From NCBI GenBank assembly GCA_002753155.1, contig PDZW01000021.1, positions 1 to 55,512 on the forward strand: a DNA stretch of 55,512 nt, written 5' to 3'. Positions 6,717 through 15,958 of this stretch are shown piece by piece (the stretch's first letter is position 1; each line of letters begins with the position of its first letter). The notes beneath the pieces are model-generated. The model was not told the DNA's origin, made no database searches, and worked only from the letters and a program-made list of their open reading frames with translations. The position numbers were made by a program, and so were the translations under genes. Source of the stretch: Alphaproteobacteria bacterium WMHbin7. Lineage in GTDB: Bacteria > Pseudomonadota > Alphaproteobacteria > Rhodospirillales > WMHbin7.

Positions 6717-7973
6717 CTAGCTGTTCATGGCATCGAAGAAGTCGTTGTTGTTCTTGGTGCCCTTCAGCTTGTCGACCAGGAATTCCATAGCATCGACCAC
6801 GCCCATCGGCATGAGGATGCGGCGCAGGACCCACATCTTGGACAGCGTGCCCTTGTCGACCAGCAGCTCTTCCTTGCGGGTACCCGACTTGGTGATGTCG
6901 ATGGCGGGGAAGGTGCGCTTGTCCGACAGCTTGCGATCCAGGATGATTTCCGAATTGCCGGTGCCCTTGAACTCTTCGAAGATCACCTCGTCCATGCGAG
7001 ACCCCGTATCGATCAGGGCGGTGGCGATGATGGTCAGCGATCCGCCTTCCTCGATATTGCGGGCCGCACCAAAGAAGCGCTTGGGGCGCTGCAACGCATT
7101 GGCATCCACACCGCCGGTCAACACCTTGCCCGAGCTGGGCACCACGGTGTTATAGGCGCGGGCCAGACGGGTGATGGAATCCAAGAGAATCACCACGTCG
7201 CGCTTGTGTTCGACCAGGCGCTTGGCCTTTTCCAGCACCATCTCGGTGACGGCCACATGGCGCGTGGCCGGTTCGTCGAAGGTGCTGCTCACCACTTCGC
7301 CCTTAACGCTTCTTGCCATGTCAGTCACTTCTTCCGGGCGCTATCCGATCAGCAGCACGATGAGATAGACCTCGGGGTGATTGGCCGCAATCGCATGGGC
7401 CAGATTTTGCAGCATCACCGTCTTGCCGGTGCGGGGCGGGGCTACGATCAGGGCGCGCTGTCCGCGCCCCAGGGGGGCAATCAGATCGATAACACGCGAC
7501 GTATTGTCCTTCTTGGTGGGATCGTCCACCTCAAGCTTCAAGCGCCGGTCGGGATAAAGCGGCGTCAGATTGTCGAAATTGATGCGGTGGCGCACATTCT
7601 CGGGCGGCTCGAAATTGATCGTATTGACCTTGAGCATCGCGAAATAGCGCTCGCCATCCTTGGGTGAGCGGATCTGGCCTTCCACCGTGTCGCCGGTGCG
7701 AAGGCCAAAGCGGCGCGTCTGGCTGGGGCTGACATAGATGTCATCGGGGCCGGGCAGGTAATTGGCTTCGGGCGAGCGCAGGAAGCCGAAACCGTCTTGC
7801 AGGATTTCCAGAACACCGCTGCCATAGATCGGCGTGTCGTTGTCGGCCAGCAGATTCAGAATGGCGAACATCAGCTCCTGCTTGCGCAGCGCACTGGCAT
7901 TCTCGATCTGCAACTCCTCGGCAAAGGCGAGCAGTTCGGCGGGTGTCTTGGCTTTCAGTTCCTGAAGATTCAT
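6717..7973 (-). pseudogene. rho: Transcription termination factor Rho, interrupted by an in-frame TAG
   Basis: Read through, this would be a full-length 418-codon Rho. The first 210 codons give the N-terminal helices ([20 protein letters not shown]), the RNA-binding cold-shock-like domain ([20 protein letters not shown]) and Walker A (APPRTGKT). After the break come the Walker B stretch [20 protein letters not shown], the Q-loop and R-loop region and the C-terminal helices. Codon 211 (7341-7343) is TAG. Expected LLIDERPEEV reads LLIG-stop-RPEEV: GATGAG has become GGATAG, equivalent to one base gained and one lost four bases apart. The frame is the same on both sides. The lost glutamate is the family's catalytic residue. 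This may be a sequencing or assembly error, a real lesion, or a split gene. The start ATG at 7973 fits the family's length. Confidence 0.9.
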
Positions 7974-8172
7974 GGAAACCCCAATTGGGTGTGGCAGGGA
8001 AAAGGCGATGGGCAAAAACACGGGTGCAGGGGAGATTGACGCCCCGGACATTGTGCCGGAGCTTGGGGCGAAATCCCGATCAAGGGGTGCCCGGATGCGA
8101 TGGCTATCATGTAGCGGGCCAAACACCCCCTGTCAATAAGCGAAGTTACCAGCCCCCGGCCCGAGCCTCCGA

Positions 8173-8616
8173 TCAGATCGGCTTTACGATCACCAGAACC
8201 ACGATGCCGATCATGATCAGGGTGGGTATCTCGTTGGCAAACCTGAAATAGCGCTCGGAATGGGGGTTGGCGTCGCGGGCGAAATGATTTTTCCAACGCG
8301 CGCACATGAAGTGAAAGACCAGCAGAAAGAAGATCAGGCCCAGCTTGCCGTGCAGCCAGCCTTGAATCCAGTTATCGATGTCCAGGAGCAGGACAGAGCC
8401 CAGACCCAAGGTTGCCAGCATGGCAGGCTGCATGATCGCCCGATAAAGGCGCCGCTCCATCACCTTGAACAGTTCCGACTGCTCCGAGCCGGGCTTGACC
8501 TGCGTGTGATAGACGAACAGGCGGGGCAGATAGAACAGGCCGGCCATCCAGGCGATGGCGGCGATCAGATGCAGCGCCTTCAGCCACAGATAGGCATTGG
8601 TGGACAGATCGATCAC
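8173..8616 (-). CDS. hemJ: Protoporphyrinogen IX oxidase HemJ
   Basis: The 147-residue membrane protein begins with the HemJ signature KALHLIAAIAWMAGLFYLPR (residues 13-32), where His and Arg are conserved, and ends with IPTLIMIGIVVLVIVKPI. Four hydrophobic segments are visible. HemJ is the oxygen-independent alternative to HemG/HemY that oxidises protoporphyrinogen IX to protoporphyrin IX in the inner membrane. The next step is ferrochelatase, whose gene overlaps this one by 4 bases, so the last two haem steps are coupled. Confidence 0.92.
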   Translation of the reverse strand: MIDLSTNAYLWLKALHLIAAIAWMAGLFYLPRLFVYHTQVKPGSEQSELFKVMERRLYRAIMQPAMLATLGLGSVLLLDIDNWIQGWLHGKLGLIFFLLVFHFMCARWKNHFARDANPHSERYFRFANEIPTLIMIGIVVLVIVKPI

Positions 8617-9617
8617 TTAAGAACTCCCGGACAGGTAAGGTTGGCGCCTTGGCATGGTTTCCCGCCGGGCTTGGTGCCGGGCTGGGCATGTTCGACCAGC
8701 TCGGCCAGACTTTTGATGAAAGCCGGATGGTCGATGGGGGTTGAGACCCGCAGATAGCACGGAACGCCAGACTCTTCCGCCAGTTTTTTATACTCGATAT
8801 CCAGTTCGACCAGGGTTTCCGAATGTTCGGAGACGAAGGCCAGCGGCACCACGATCACCGGCAGATGCTCTTCGCCCGCCTGGCGGATTTCATCCGAGGT
8901 TTCAGGGCCGATCCATTCCATGGGGCCCACCCGGCTTTGATAGGAAATCTGGCTGTCCACCTTTTCGCCCAGGCGCTCCAGAATGGCCTTGGCCGTACGC
9001 TCGACCTGATGCTGATAGGGGTCCCCCCGTTCAATCAGGAATTTCGGCAAACCGTGCGCCGAGAAAAGAACGCGGGGCGGGCCGAACCGCGCCGCCTCGA
9101 CCAAGGCCGCGTGCAGCCCCTCGGCAAAGGCCTGAACCAAACCAGAAAGCTCGGGATAGCAGCAGATGCGGGCAGGGGCTGGCAGATTTCCGGCCAGCTT
9201 CTCCCAGCCAGCAAAGGACGAGCCCGTGGTGGTGCTGGAATATTGCGGATAGAGCGGCAACAGCACCAAACGGTCGGGGGCAAAGGCCTCGACCTCTCTT
9301 ACCGTCTCTTCGATGAAGGGATGCCAATAGCGCATGGCGACGAAGCAGCGATGATCGCCGCCCAGTTGTTCTTCAAGCGCCTTGGCCTGGCGTTTTGTCT
9401 GTTCCAGAAGCGGCGAACGCCCGCCGATCTTACGGTAAATGTCTTGCGCATGGGCTTCGCGCTTGCGGGAAATATACTGGGCCAGACACCAGCGAATGGG
9501 AGCGGGGGCGCCGATGATCGCCTTGTCGTTGAACAGATTGAACAGAAAGGGCTGCACCGCGGAAAGCTTGTCGGGTCCGCCCATATTGAACAGAACGACA
9601 GCGGTGCGTTCTGGCAT
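8613..9617 (-). CDS. hemH: Ferrochelatase
   Basis: The product has 334 residues, the usual bacterial length. It starts VVLFNMGGPDKLSAVQPFL. The metal-binding histidine lies in FSAHGLPKFLIERGDPYQ (about residues 185-202), and the conserved SEHSETLVELDIEY follows near residue 260. The enzyme inserts Fe(II) into protoporphyrin IX to make haem. It overlaps hemE by one base and hemJ by 4, so hemE-hemH-hemJ is one unit running away from the origin. Confidence 0.95.
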   Translation of the reverse strand: MPERTAVVLFNMGGPDKLSAVQPFLFNLFNDKAIIGAPAPIRWCLAQYISRKREAHAQDIYRKIGGRSPLLEQTKRQAKALEEQLGGDHRCFVAMRYWHPFIEETVREVEAFAPDRLVLLPLYPQYSSTTTGSSFAGWEKLAGNLPAPARICCYPELSGLVQAFAEGLHAALVEAARFGPPRVLFSAHGLPKFLIERGDPYQHQVERTAKAILERLGEKVDSQISYQSRVGPMEWIGPETSDEIRQAGEEHLPVIVVPLAFVSEHSETLVELDIEYKKLAEESGVPCYLRVSTPIDHPAFIKSLAELVEHAQPGTKPGGKPCQGANLTCPGVLK

Positions 9618-10648
9618 CAGCCAGCCTCTTTGATGATCTCGGCAAGCCTTGCCACATGCTCGGGCGGCGTGTGCTGAAGGATTCCGTGACCGAGATTGAA
9701 GACGAAGGCGCCCTTGCCCAAAATATCAATAATGCGCCTTGTTTCGCGCTCCATGGCCTCGCCACCCGCCAGCAGCAGCACATTGTCCAGATTGCCCTGA
9801 AGTGCCGCATGCGGCTGAAGCGTTTGGGCGGCCCAGGAAAGTGGTACTGAACTATCCAGGCTGACCGCATCGACGCCGGTTTCCTTGACATAGGTTTCGT
9901 AAAGCGCCCCTGCCCCTTTGGGAAAACCGATGATGGGCACATTGGGGCAGCGCGAGCGCAGCTTTTCCACGATCCGCCTGGCCGGGTTGATCGACCAGCG
10001 GCGAAATTCCTCTTCCGGCAGGATGCCCGCCCAACTGTCGAACAGCTGAATCACCTCGGCCCCGCAGGCGATCTGCATCAGCAGATATTCCGCCGTGACC
10101 TCGGTCAGCAGATCGATCAGACGCTCCAGATCGGCCGTGTTTCGATAGGCCCAGCTCTTGGCCTTGATGAATTCCTTGCTGGAGCCCCCTTCGATCATAT
10201 AGGTGGCCACCGTCCAGGGTGCTCCGGCAAAACCGATCAGGGCCGTGGTTTCGGGAATGGCGAAGACAAGCTGGCGCAAGGTTTCATAGGCCGGTTCCAG
10301 ACGCTCGTGGAATTCCTCGATGCTTAAGGCGGCGACACCGGCGCTATTGGTCAGTGCCTTCAGCTTGGGTCCCTCACCTTCCTGAAAGCCCACCTCCTGA
10401 CCCAGCGCATAGGGAACCACCAGGATGTCCGAAAACAGAATGGCGGCATCCATGTGATAGCGGCGCAGCGGCTGAAGCGTTGCCTCGACAGTCAGGCCCG
10501 GCGAGAAGCAGAAATCGAGAAAGCCCTTGGATTTTGCCCTGATCTCCCGGTATTCGGGCAGATAGCGCCCGGCCTGGCGCATCAGCCAGAAGGGGACGGG
10601 GCGGGTTCTTTCGCCCTTAAGGGCACGCACGATCAGTTTGTCGCTCAC
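9617..10648 (-). CDS. hemE: Uroporphyrinogen decarboxylase
   Basis: The product has 343 residues with the family signature RTRPVPFWLMRQAGRYLPEY near the N-terminus (about 14-33) and GFAGAPWTVATYMIEGG (about 139). It converts uroporphyrinogen III to coproporphyrinogen III. The start is GTG at 10648 and opens the haem operon. Its upstream region is the probable replication origin; hemE next to oriC is the arrangement known from Caulobacter and Rickettsia. Confidence 0.95.
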   Translation of the reverse strand: MSDKLIVRALKGERTRPVPFWLMRQAGRYLPEYREIRAKSKGFLDFCFSPGLTVEATLQPLRRYHMDAAILFSDILVVPYALGQEVGFQEGEGPKLKALTNSAGVAALSIEEFHERLEPAYETLRQLVFAIPETTALIGFAGAPWTVATYMIEGGSSKEFIKAKSWAYRNTADLERLIDLLTEVTAEYLLMQIACGAEVIQLFDSWAGILPEEEFRRWSINPARRIVEKLRSRCPNVPIIGFPKGAGALYETYVKETGVDAVSLDSSVPLSWAAQTLQPHAALQGNLDNVLLLAGGEAMERETRRIIDILGKGAFVFNLGHGILQHTPPEHVARLAEIIKEAG

Positions 10649-11031
10649 GGCAGCTTTTCTCGGTTATCCGGGTTCAAGGACCTTATCTCTACAATTTATA
10701 TATTTAAGAATAAAGATAGTTGTTGTTCATTGGGCCTGTGGAAAGCGTGGTGTTCTTGTCATCCCCGGCTTATCGACAGAAATTCGTAAGCGCCAAAATC
10801 TGGGGGTAGAGCGGCAAAATAAGCTGAAAATGGAGAGATTGTCGCTGAAATGGGATGGTTTGTGAAAAAGGGGGATAAGTCCGGTTTTCCAAGGAGCAAG
10901 CGATCCCGGTAAGATTTTGTCCTCATGAGGGCGGCTGTGGGGGCCAAGTCTGGATGGAGGCTGGCACCCGGCAAGGTTTGTGGATATTGTCGGACATATC
11001 CCCGTCTTTCCTTTTTTATCCATGTGAGCCT
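10649..11031. other. Probable chromosomal replication origin (oriC)
   Basis: This 383-base non-coding gap separates divergent hemE and the DUF299 regulator gene. An AT-rich stretch suitable as the unwinding element lies at 10691-10730. DnaA-box-like 9-mers (consensus TTATCCACA) are TTATCGACA at 10770-10778 (8/9), TGTGGATAT at 10979-10987 (8/9 on the other strand), TGTGGAAAG at 10738-10746, TTATCCATG at 11016-11024 and TTATCCCCC on the minus strand at about 10871-10879 (7/9 each). Gene orientation changes here from leftward to rightward. The position between hemE and this regulator gene matches the Caulobacter-type origin. Confidence 0.8.
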
Positions 11032-11853
11032 ATGAAAAACTTTCACCTGCATCTGGTTTCGGACGCTACCGGAGAAACCGTCACCAGCGTCGTGCGCGCC
11101 TGTCTGGTACAGTTCGAGAATGTGCCTTCGACGCTGCATCAATGGTGGCTGGTGCGCACCGAGGGTCAGGTTGACCGCGCCCTTCAAGGGATCGCGCAGA
11201 ATCCCGGCGTGGTTTTATTCACCCTGGTCGATCCGGTGGTCAGCGAACGGCTGATTACCGGCTGCCTGGGTCTGAAAATTCCCTGTGTCGGCATTCTTTC
11301 GCCAGTTCTGGCTGCCCTGGAAGAACATTTCAACCGAGAGGTTGACAAGCCCTTTCCCGGCCGTCAGCACGCCCTGGATGCCGAATATTTCGAACGCATC
11401 GACGCCATGCATTACACCATGGCCCATGATGACGGTCAGTTGATGTCGGGCTTGGACAAGGCCGATGTGATTCTGTTGGGCGTTTCTCGCACCTCGAAAA
11501 CGCCGACCTGCATGTATCTGGCCAATCGCGGCATCAAGGCGGCCAATGTGCCCTTGGTGCCCGGCATGCCCCTGCCCGACGAGGTGCTGGAGGCCAAGAA
11601 CGCCCTGATCGTGGGCCTGACCAAGGAACCGGCCAGCCTGTCCGATATCCGCAAGAACCGGCTGCGCCTGCTCGACCAATCCGAAGACGGCGCTTACGCC
11701 GATTTGGAATTGGTGCGCGAGGAAGTGCTGTCGGCAAGACGCCTGTTCGCCAAGCATGGCTGGCCGGTCATCGATGTCACGCGCCGCTCGATCGAGGAAG
11801 CCTCGGCCAGCATCATGCAGCTCTTTGCCAAGCACAAAGGCCTGGATCCGTGA
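11032..11853 (+). CDS. PEP synthase / PPDK regulatory kinase-phosphorylase (DUF299)
   Basis: The 273-residue protein begins KNFHLHLVSDATGETVTSVV, the family start, and carries the P-loop-like GVSRTSKTPTCMYLANRG near residue 150. Members switch PEP synthase or pyruvate phosphate dikinase on and off by ADP-dependent phosphorylation and Pi-dependent removal, thereby controlling gluconeogenesis. I chose the ATG at 11032; the frame is open farther upstream, but that would run into the origin. It is the first gene to the right of oriC and overlaps maf by 4 bases (GTGA). Confidence 0.92.
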   Translation: MKNFHLHLVSDATGETVTSVVRACLVQFENVPSTLHQWWLVRTEGQVDRALQGIAQNPGVVLFTLVDPVVSERLITGCLGLKIPCVGILSPVLAALEEHFNREVDKPFPGRQHALDAEYFERIDAMHYTMAHDDGQLMSGLDKADVILLGVSRTSKTPTCMYLANRGIKAANVPLVPGMPLPDEVLEAKNALIVGLTKEPASLSDIRKNRLRLLDQSEDGAYADLELVREEVLSARRLFAKHGWPVIDVTRRSIEEASASIMQLFAKHKGLDP

Positions 11854-12434
11854 TTCTGCTGGCTTCGGCGAGTGCGGCGCGCCTGCGCCTGCTGAAAGAT
11901 GCCGGACTTGCAACCGAGGCCATGGCCTCTTGCATCGATGAAGCTGACCTCAAGAACAGCATGAGGGAATCGCCGCCGCAAGGGGTCGCCCTTGCTCTGG
12001 CAGCAGCCAAGGCCCAAGCCCTTTCAGAGCGGTTCCCGACCCGTCTGGTCATCGGCGCCGATCAGCTGCTTGATTGCGAGGGCCGTCTCTTCGACAAGCC
12101 CGCAACACTTGATGCGGCAAGGGATCAGTTGCTGGCTCTCAAGGGCCGAACGCACCGATTGATCAGCGCCGTCTGCCTGATGCGCCAGGGCAGGCTGTTA
12201 TGGCAACATGTCGGCGAGGCGCATCTTACAATGCGCGATTTCTCGGAAGACTTTCTTATGGCATATCTGAAAGCCGAGGGGGCAGCGGCCCTGGCCTCGG
12301 TGGGGGCCTATCGCATCGAGGGACTGGGCGTACAGTTGTTCGAACGGATCGAAGGCGATAGCTTTACCATCCAGGGATTGCCGCTTCTGCCCCTGTTGCA
12401 GGAACTGCGGCATTTGGGCGAGGTGGCGCGATGA
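11850..12434 (+). CDS. maf: Maf family nucleotide pyrophosphatase
   Basis: The product has 194 residues. It begins ILLASASAARLRLLKDAGL, the Maf signature with the substrate-binding serine and arginine, and has VIGADQLLDCEGRLFDKP near residue 64, which holds the catalytic aspartate. Maf proteins hydrolyse non-canonical or methylated nucleoside triphosphates. The start is GTG, overlapping the previous stop; the end overlaps aroE by 4 bases. Confidence 0.9.
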   Translation: MILLASASAARLRLLKDAGLATEAMASCIDEADLKNSMRESPPQGVALALAAAKAQALSERFPTRLVIGADQLLDCEGRLFDKPATLDAARDQLLALKGRTHRLISAVCLMRQGRLLWQHVGEAHLTMRDFSEDFLMAYLKAEGAAALASVGAYRIEGLGVQLFERIEGDSFTIQGLPLLPLLQELRHLGEVAR

Positions 12435-13276
12435 AGGGTATCAGCGGCAATGCGAAACTGGCGGGCGTCATCGGTTGGCCGGTTGGCCATTCGCGCTCGC
12501 CCAGGCTGCATAATTACTGGCTGGAGCGCCATGGCATCGACGGCGCCTATGTGCCCCTGGCAGTAAGGTCCGAGGACTTGGCCGACGTGCTGAAAGCCCT
12601 GCCGCGCATGGGATTCAGAGGCGTCAATCTGACCCTGCCGCACAAGGAGGCGGCCCTCTCTCTGGTGGACCGGGTCGATCCCATGGCAAGCCGCATCGGC
12701 GCCGTCAATACGCTCATTTTCACGGATAGCGGCAAGGCCATCGGCTCTTGCACCGACGGGCTGGGCTTCTTGGAGAATCTGCGCCAGGAAGCGCCCGACG
12801 TCGATGTGACGGCGGGTCCCTGTCTGCTTTTGGGCGCAGGCGGTGCCGCTGCCGGTATCGCCTTTGCGCTCGACGAGGCGGGTGCCGCCGAAATCCGTAT
12901 CGCCAACCGCACGCCCGAAAAGGCCCAGGCATTGGCCGAAAGGCTGGGGCCGAAGGCCCGCGTCTTTGCCTGGGAGGAGCGCGAAGCCGCTCTGGAAGGG
13001 GCGGCGCTGCTGGTCAACACCACCAGCCTTGGCATGACCGGCCAGCCCATCTTGAATATCGATCTTCACCGCCTGCCCACTCAGGCCCTGGTCACCGACG
13101 CTGTTTATGCCCCCTTGGAAACCGCCCTGCTCAAACAGGCCAAGCAGCGCGGCAACCTTGTGGTGGATGGGCTGGGCATGCTGCTGCATCAGGCAAGGCC
13201 CGGCTTTGCCGCCTGGTTTGGCATCGCCCCTGACGTCACGCCCGAGCTTCGGGCCTATGTGCTGGCGGATGGGTGA
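12431..13276 (+). CDS. aroE: Shikimate dehydrogenase
   Basis: The 281-residue enzyme has the substrate-binding start GVIGWPVGHSRSPRLHNYWL (residues 11-30), NLTLPHKEAAL with the catalytic lysine (about residue 69), GAVNTLIF, and the NADPH-binding LLGAGGAAAGIAFAL (about 133). It reduces 3-dehydroshikimate to shikimate for aromatic amino-acid synthesis. It sits in the tight maf-aroE-coaE run downstream of the origin. Confidence 0.95.
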   Translation: MKGISGNAKLAGVIGWPVGHSRSPRLHNYWLERHGIDGAYVPLAVRSEDLADVLKALPRMGFRGVNLTLPHKEAALSLVDRVDPMASRIGAVNTLIFTDSGKAIGSCTDGLGFLENLRQEAPDVDVTAGPCLLLGAGGAAAGIAFALDEAGAAEIRIANRTPEKAQALAERLGPKARVFAWEEREAALEGAALLVNTTSLGMTGQPILNIDLHRLPTQALVTDAVYAPLETALLKQAKQRGNLVVDGLGMLLHQARPGFAAWFGIAPDVTPELRAYVLADG

Positions 13277-13869
13277 TGTTCGTTCTCGGCCTCACCGGTT
13301 CCATCGGCATGGGCAAAAGCACGGCGGCCAGCATGTTTCGCCGTCTCGGATGCCCCGTGCATGATGCCGACGGGGCCGTGCATCGGCTGTTGGGGCCGGG
13401 GGGAGGGGCCGTCGAGGCCGTTGCGAAACGCTTTCCCGGCGTTTTGTCCGTTCAAGGGGGCATTGACCGGCAGAAGCTGGGGGCGCAGGTCTTCAAGAAT
13501 GCCAGCGCACTTTCGGACCTTGAAACCATTCTGCATCCCCTGGTGCGCCGAGAAGAGGAAGCTTTTTTGGCCCGGGCGCGTTCCAGGCGTGAAAAACTGG
13601 CCGTGCTGGATATTCCGCTTCTCTTTGAAACGGGCGGTGATCAGCGCTGTCATGCCACGGCCCTGGTAACCGCACCCGCTTTCGTGCAGGGTGCGCGCGT
13701 GCTGGCGCGCCCCGGCATGACGCTTGAAAAATTCCAGCAAATCCGTACGCGCCAGATGCCAGATGCCGAGAAGCGTGGCCTTGCCGATTGGATTTTGCCC
13801 ACGGGTCTGGGCAAGCGCTTTACCTTCGAGTGCATACGGGCTTTAGTCAGAAAATTGCGAGAGGATTAA
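13276..13869 (+). CDS. coaE: Dephospho-CoA kinase
   Basis: The product has 197 residues. The P-loop GLTGSIGMGKSTAASMFRRL lies at residues 4-23, followed by GCPVHDADGAVHRL, both family marks. It phosphorylates dephospho-CoA to CoA. The aroE stop and this ATG share one base (TGATG); a GTG one codon upstream is the only alternative start. Length and domain content are ordinary. Confidence 0.93.
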   Translation: MFVLGLTGSIGMGKSTAASMFRRLGCPVHDADGAVHRLLGPGGGAVEAVAKRFPGVLSVQGGIDRQKLGAQVFKNASALSDLETILHPLVRREEEAFLARARSRREKLAVLDIPLLFETGGDQRCHATALVTAPAFVQGARVLARPGMTLEKFQQIRTRQMPDAEKRGLADWILPTGLGKRFTFECIRALVRKLRED

Positions 13870-13875
13870 ATCGGC

Positions 13876-14577
13876 ATGCGCGAGATCGTTTTCGATACGG
13901 AAACCACCGGGCTTGATCCCAATTCGGGCCATCGCATCGTCGAGATCGGCTGCGTCGAACTGGTCAACCATCTGCCCACGGGCAATCACTTTCATCGCTA
14001 TCTGAACCCTGAGCGCGACGTGCCCGACGAGGTGGTGCGCGTTCACGGCCTTACCCGCGACTTTCTGGCCAACCATCCCACCTTCGCCGAAGTGGTGGCC
14101 GATTTTCTGGACTTCATGGGCCAGGACGCCATCGTCGCCCATAATGCCGGTTTCGACATGGGCTTTCTCAACCATGAACTGGGCCGTCTGGGCTTTCCCC
14201 CTCTGCCCATGAGCCGGGTGACCGACACGGTGCAACTGGCAAGGCGCAAATTTCCCGGCGCCTCGGCCAGTCTGGATGCGCTGTGCCGACGCTTTGATAT
14301 CGATCTCACGGTGCGCGACAAGCATGGCGCCCTGGTCGATGCCGAATTGCTGGCCGAGGTCTATCTGGAACTGATCGGCGGACGCCAGCCCGGCCTGGAG
14401 CTGATGGGCCAGAAATCACCGGGTAACGGCATGGGTTGCGAACAGGGTGGGACACTTGCCGTTCAGGTTCGCCCGCCCAGGGCGCATGCGCCCAGTCCCA
14501 CGGAACTGGAAGCGCACAACGCTGCCATCGCGAAAATCAAGAACGCGCTCTGGCTGGCCGGGCAGGAAAGTTCTTAA
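13876..14577 (+). CDS. dnaQ: DNA polymerase III epsilon subunit (3'-5' exonuclease)
   Basis: The 233-residue protein has the three DEDDh exonuclease motifs: VFDTETTGLDPNSGHRIVEI (residues 4-23), VAHNAGFDMGFLNHEL (about 88-103) and HGALVDAELLAEVYLEL (about 152-168). The tail (residues 185-233) would contact the polymerase. It proofreads for the replicative polymerase. The 3' end overlaps the convergent secB by 4 bases. Confidence 0.95.
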   Translation: MREIVFDTETTGLDPNSGHRIVEIGCVELVNHLPTGNHFHRYLNPERDVPDEVVRVHGLTRDFLANHPTFAEVVADFLDFMGQDAIVAHNAGFDMGFLNHELGRLGFPPLPMSRVTDTVQLARRKFPGASASLDALCRRFDIDLTVRDKHGALVDAELLAEVYLELIGGRQPGLELMGQKSPGNGMGCEQGGTLAVQVRPPRAHAPSPTELEAHNAAIAKIKNALWLAGQESS

Positions 14578-15107
14578 TTAACCGCTGTTCCGGGGGGTGC
14601 TGCGGCCGCATCGCCGCCCTGGGCCTGTTGCGCCTGCTGGGCCTGCATCTGGGCCAGGCGCTGGCGGTAGAGTTCCCCGAAATCGATGGGCGTTACCAAC
14701 AAAGGCGGGAATCCGCCGTCGCGGGTGAGATCGGCCACCATTGAGCGGACGAAGGGGAAAAGCAGGCGCGGCACTTCGACCAGCAAAACCGGCTGCAAAT
14801 GCTGCTCGGGCACGTTGATGCTGCAAACCGCCCCATAGGCGATTTCCAGGATGAACATCTGATTGCCTTGGGCCTTGGCCTCGATGCGCATATGCAGCAC
14901 GACCTCGTAGCTCTGGCCTTCCAGATGGCGGGTCTGCACCTCGATTCCGATGGGAATCTCCTGGCCCTCGCCGGACTGGCGGAAAATCTCGGGCGCACCC
15001 GGCACCTCAAAGGACAGGTCGCGGATATACTGCGCATGGATAGCAACCGGCGGCTGTCCCTGGGCGGGCGGATGGTCCGGACGGGGGGCGTTGGTCGTAT
15101 CGGTCAT
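14574..15107 (-). CDS. secB: Protein-export chaperone SecB
   Basis: The product has 177 residues with the SecB core AQYIRDLSFEVPGAPEIFR near residue 26, ILEIAYGAVCSINVP, and LFPFVRSMVADLTRDGGFPP (about 125-144). The C-terminal tail is Gln/Ala-rich. SecB holds precursor proteins unfolded for SecA. I used the ATG at 15107, with purine-rich GGAGAGG upstream; the frame extends 19 codons further, but that part does not look like SecB. Confidence 0.93.
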   Translation of the reverse strand: MTDTTNAPRPDHPPAQGQPPVAIHAQYIRDLSFEVPGAPEIFRQSGEGQEIPIGIEVQTRHLEGQSYEVVLHMRIEAKAQGNQMFILEIAYGAVCSINVPEQHLQPVLLVEVPRLLFPFVRSMVADLTRDGGFPPLLVTPIDFGELYRQRLAQMQAQQAQQAQGGDAAAAPPGTAVN

Positions 15108-15253
15108 GTGGGGCCTCTCCTTGCTTTCCCGCCAAGGGCTAGCATGAAGCGGGCTTGCGCTCAAGGCCGCTAGAGGTTATTCCCTGAATTCAGCCCCCGT
15201 TCTTTAGGTTATCCCTTGCCCAAAGGCTCATCTCGGCCTATCTAAGACGTGTC

Positions 15254-15958
15254 ATGCAATACTTCGATATCCTGATTTTCGCTTTGATCGCCGTTTTCCT
15301 GGGTCTGCGCCTGCGCAGCGTCCTAGGTAGCCGTACGGGCGAGGAAAAACCGCCGCCCGATCCCTTCTCGGCCCCGCAAAGCGAGCCGGGCAAGGGCAAG
15401 ATCGTCCGATTCCCTGGGCAAAGTGCGCCTAAGGAGGTGCGTAACGCCGAGTTCGAGGAAGCCCCCGCCAAACCCGTCGAAGTACCCGACTTCTCCGCTT
15501 ATGGTGCGGCGGCGCTGGGGCTGGAAGCCATCCACAAGGCCGATCCCGGCTTTACCCCCAAATCCTTCCAGGAAGGGGCCAAGGCCGCTTTCGAGATGAT
15601 CGTCACCGCCTTTGCCAAGGGTGACACCAAAAGCTTGAAGCCCCTGCTGGCACCGCATGTCTTCAAGGATTTTGCTTCTGCCATCGAAACCCGCCAGCAG
15701 GAGGGTCAGGTGATGATCAGCGAGCTGGTCGCCATTTCCGACGCCGCCTTCGAGGCTGCCCGGATGGATGGAAGCCAGGCCTTCGTCACCCTGCGCTTCG
15801 TCAGCGAGCAGGTGAATGCCGTCAAAGATAAGGAAGGCAATGTGCTAGAGGGCGATCCCTTGCGCGTTGACCGGGCGGTCGATATCTGGACCTTCTCGCG
15901 CGACACCCGTTCGCGCGATCCCAACTGGATTCTGGTTGAAACCCTGACCCCGGAATGA
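15254..15958 (+). CDS. Tim44-like domain protein (TimA type)
   Basis: The 234-residue protein has an N-terminal membrane anchor (residues 3-19, YFDILIFALIAVFLGLR) and a proline/basic linker. The C-terminal Tim44-like domain covers about residues 95-234, including ADPGFTPKSFQEGAKAAFEM and VDIWTFSRDTRSRDPNWILV. Bacterial relatives of mitochondrial Tim44 sit at the inner membrane; their exact role is unsettled. It overlaps mltA by 4 bases and faces away from secB, a link to protein export that is common in alphaproteobacteria. Confidence 0.9.
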   Translation: MQYFDILIFALIAVFLGLRLRSVLGSRTGEEKPPPDPFSAPQSEPGKGKIVRFPGQSAPKEVRNAEFEEAPAKPVEVPDFSAYGAAALGLEAIHKADPGFTPKSFQEGAKAAFEMIVTAFAKGDTKSLKPLLAPHVFKDFASAIETRQQEGQVMISELVAISDAAFEAARMDGSQAFVTLRFVSEQVNAVKDKEGNVLEGDPLRVDRAVDIWTFSRDTRSRDPNWILVETLTPE

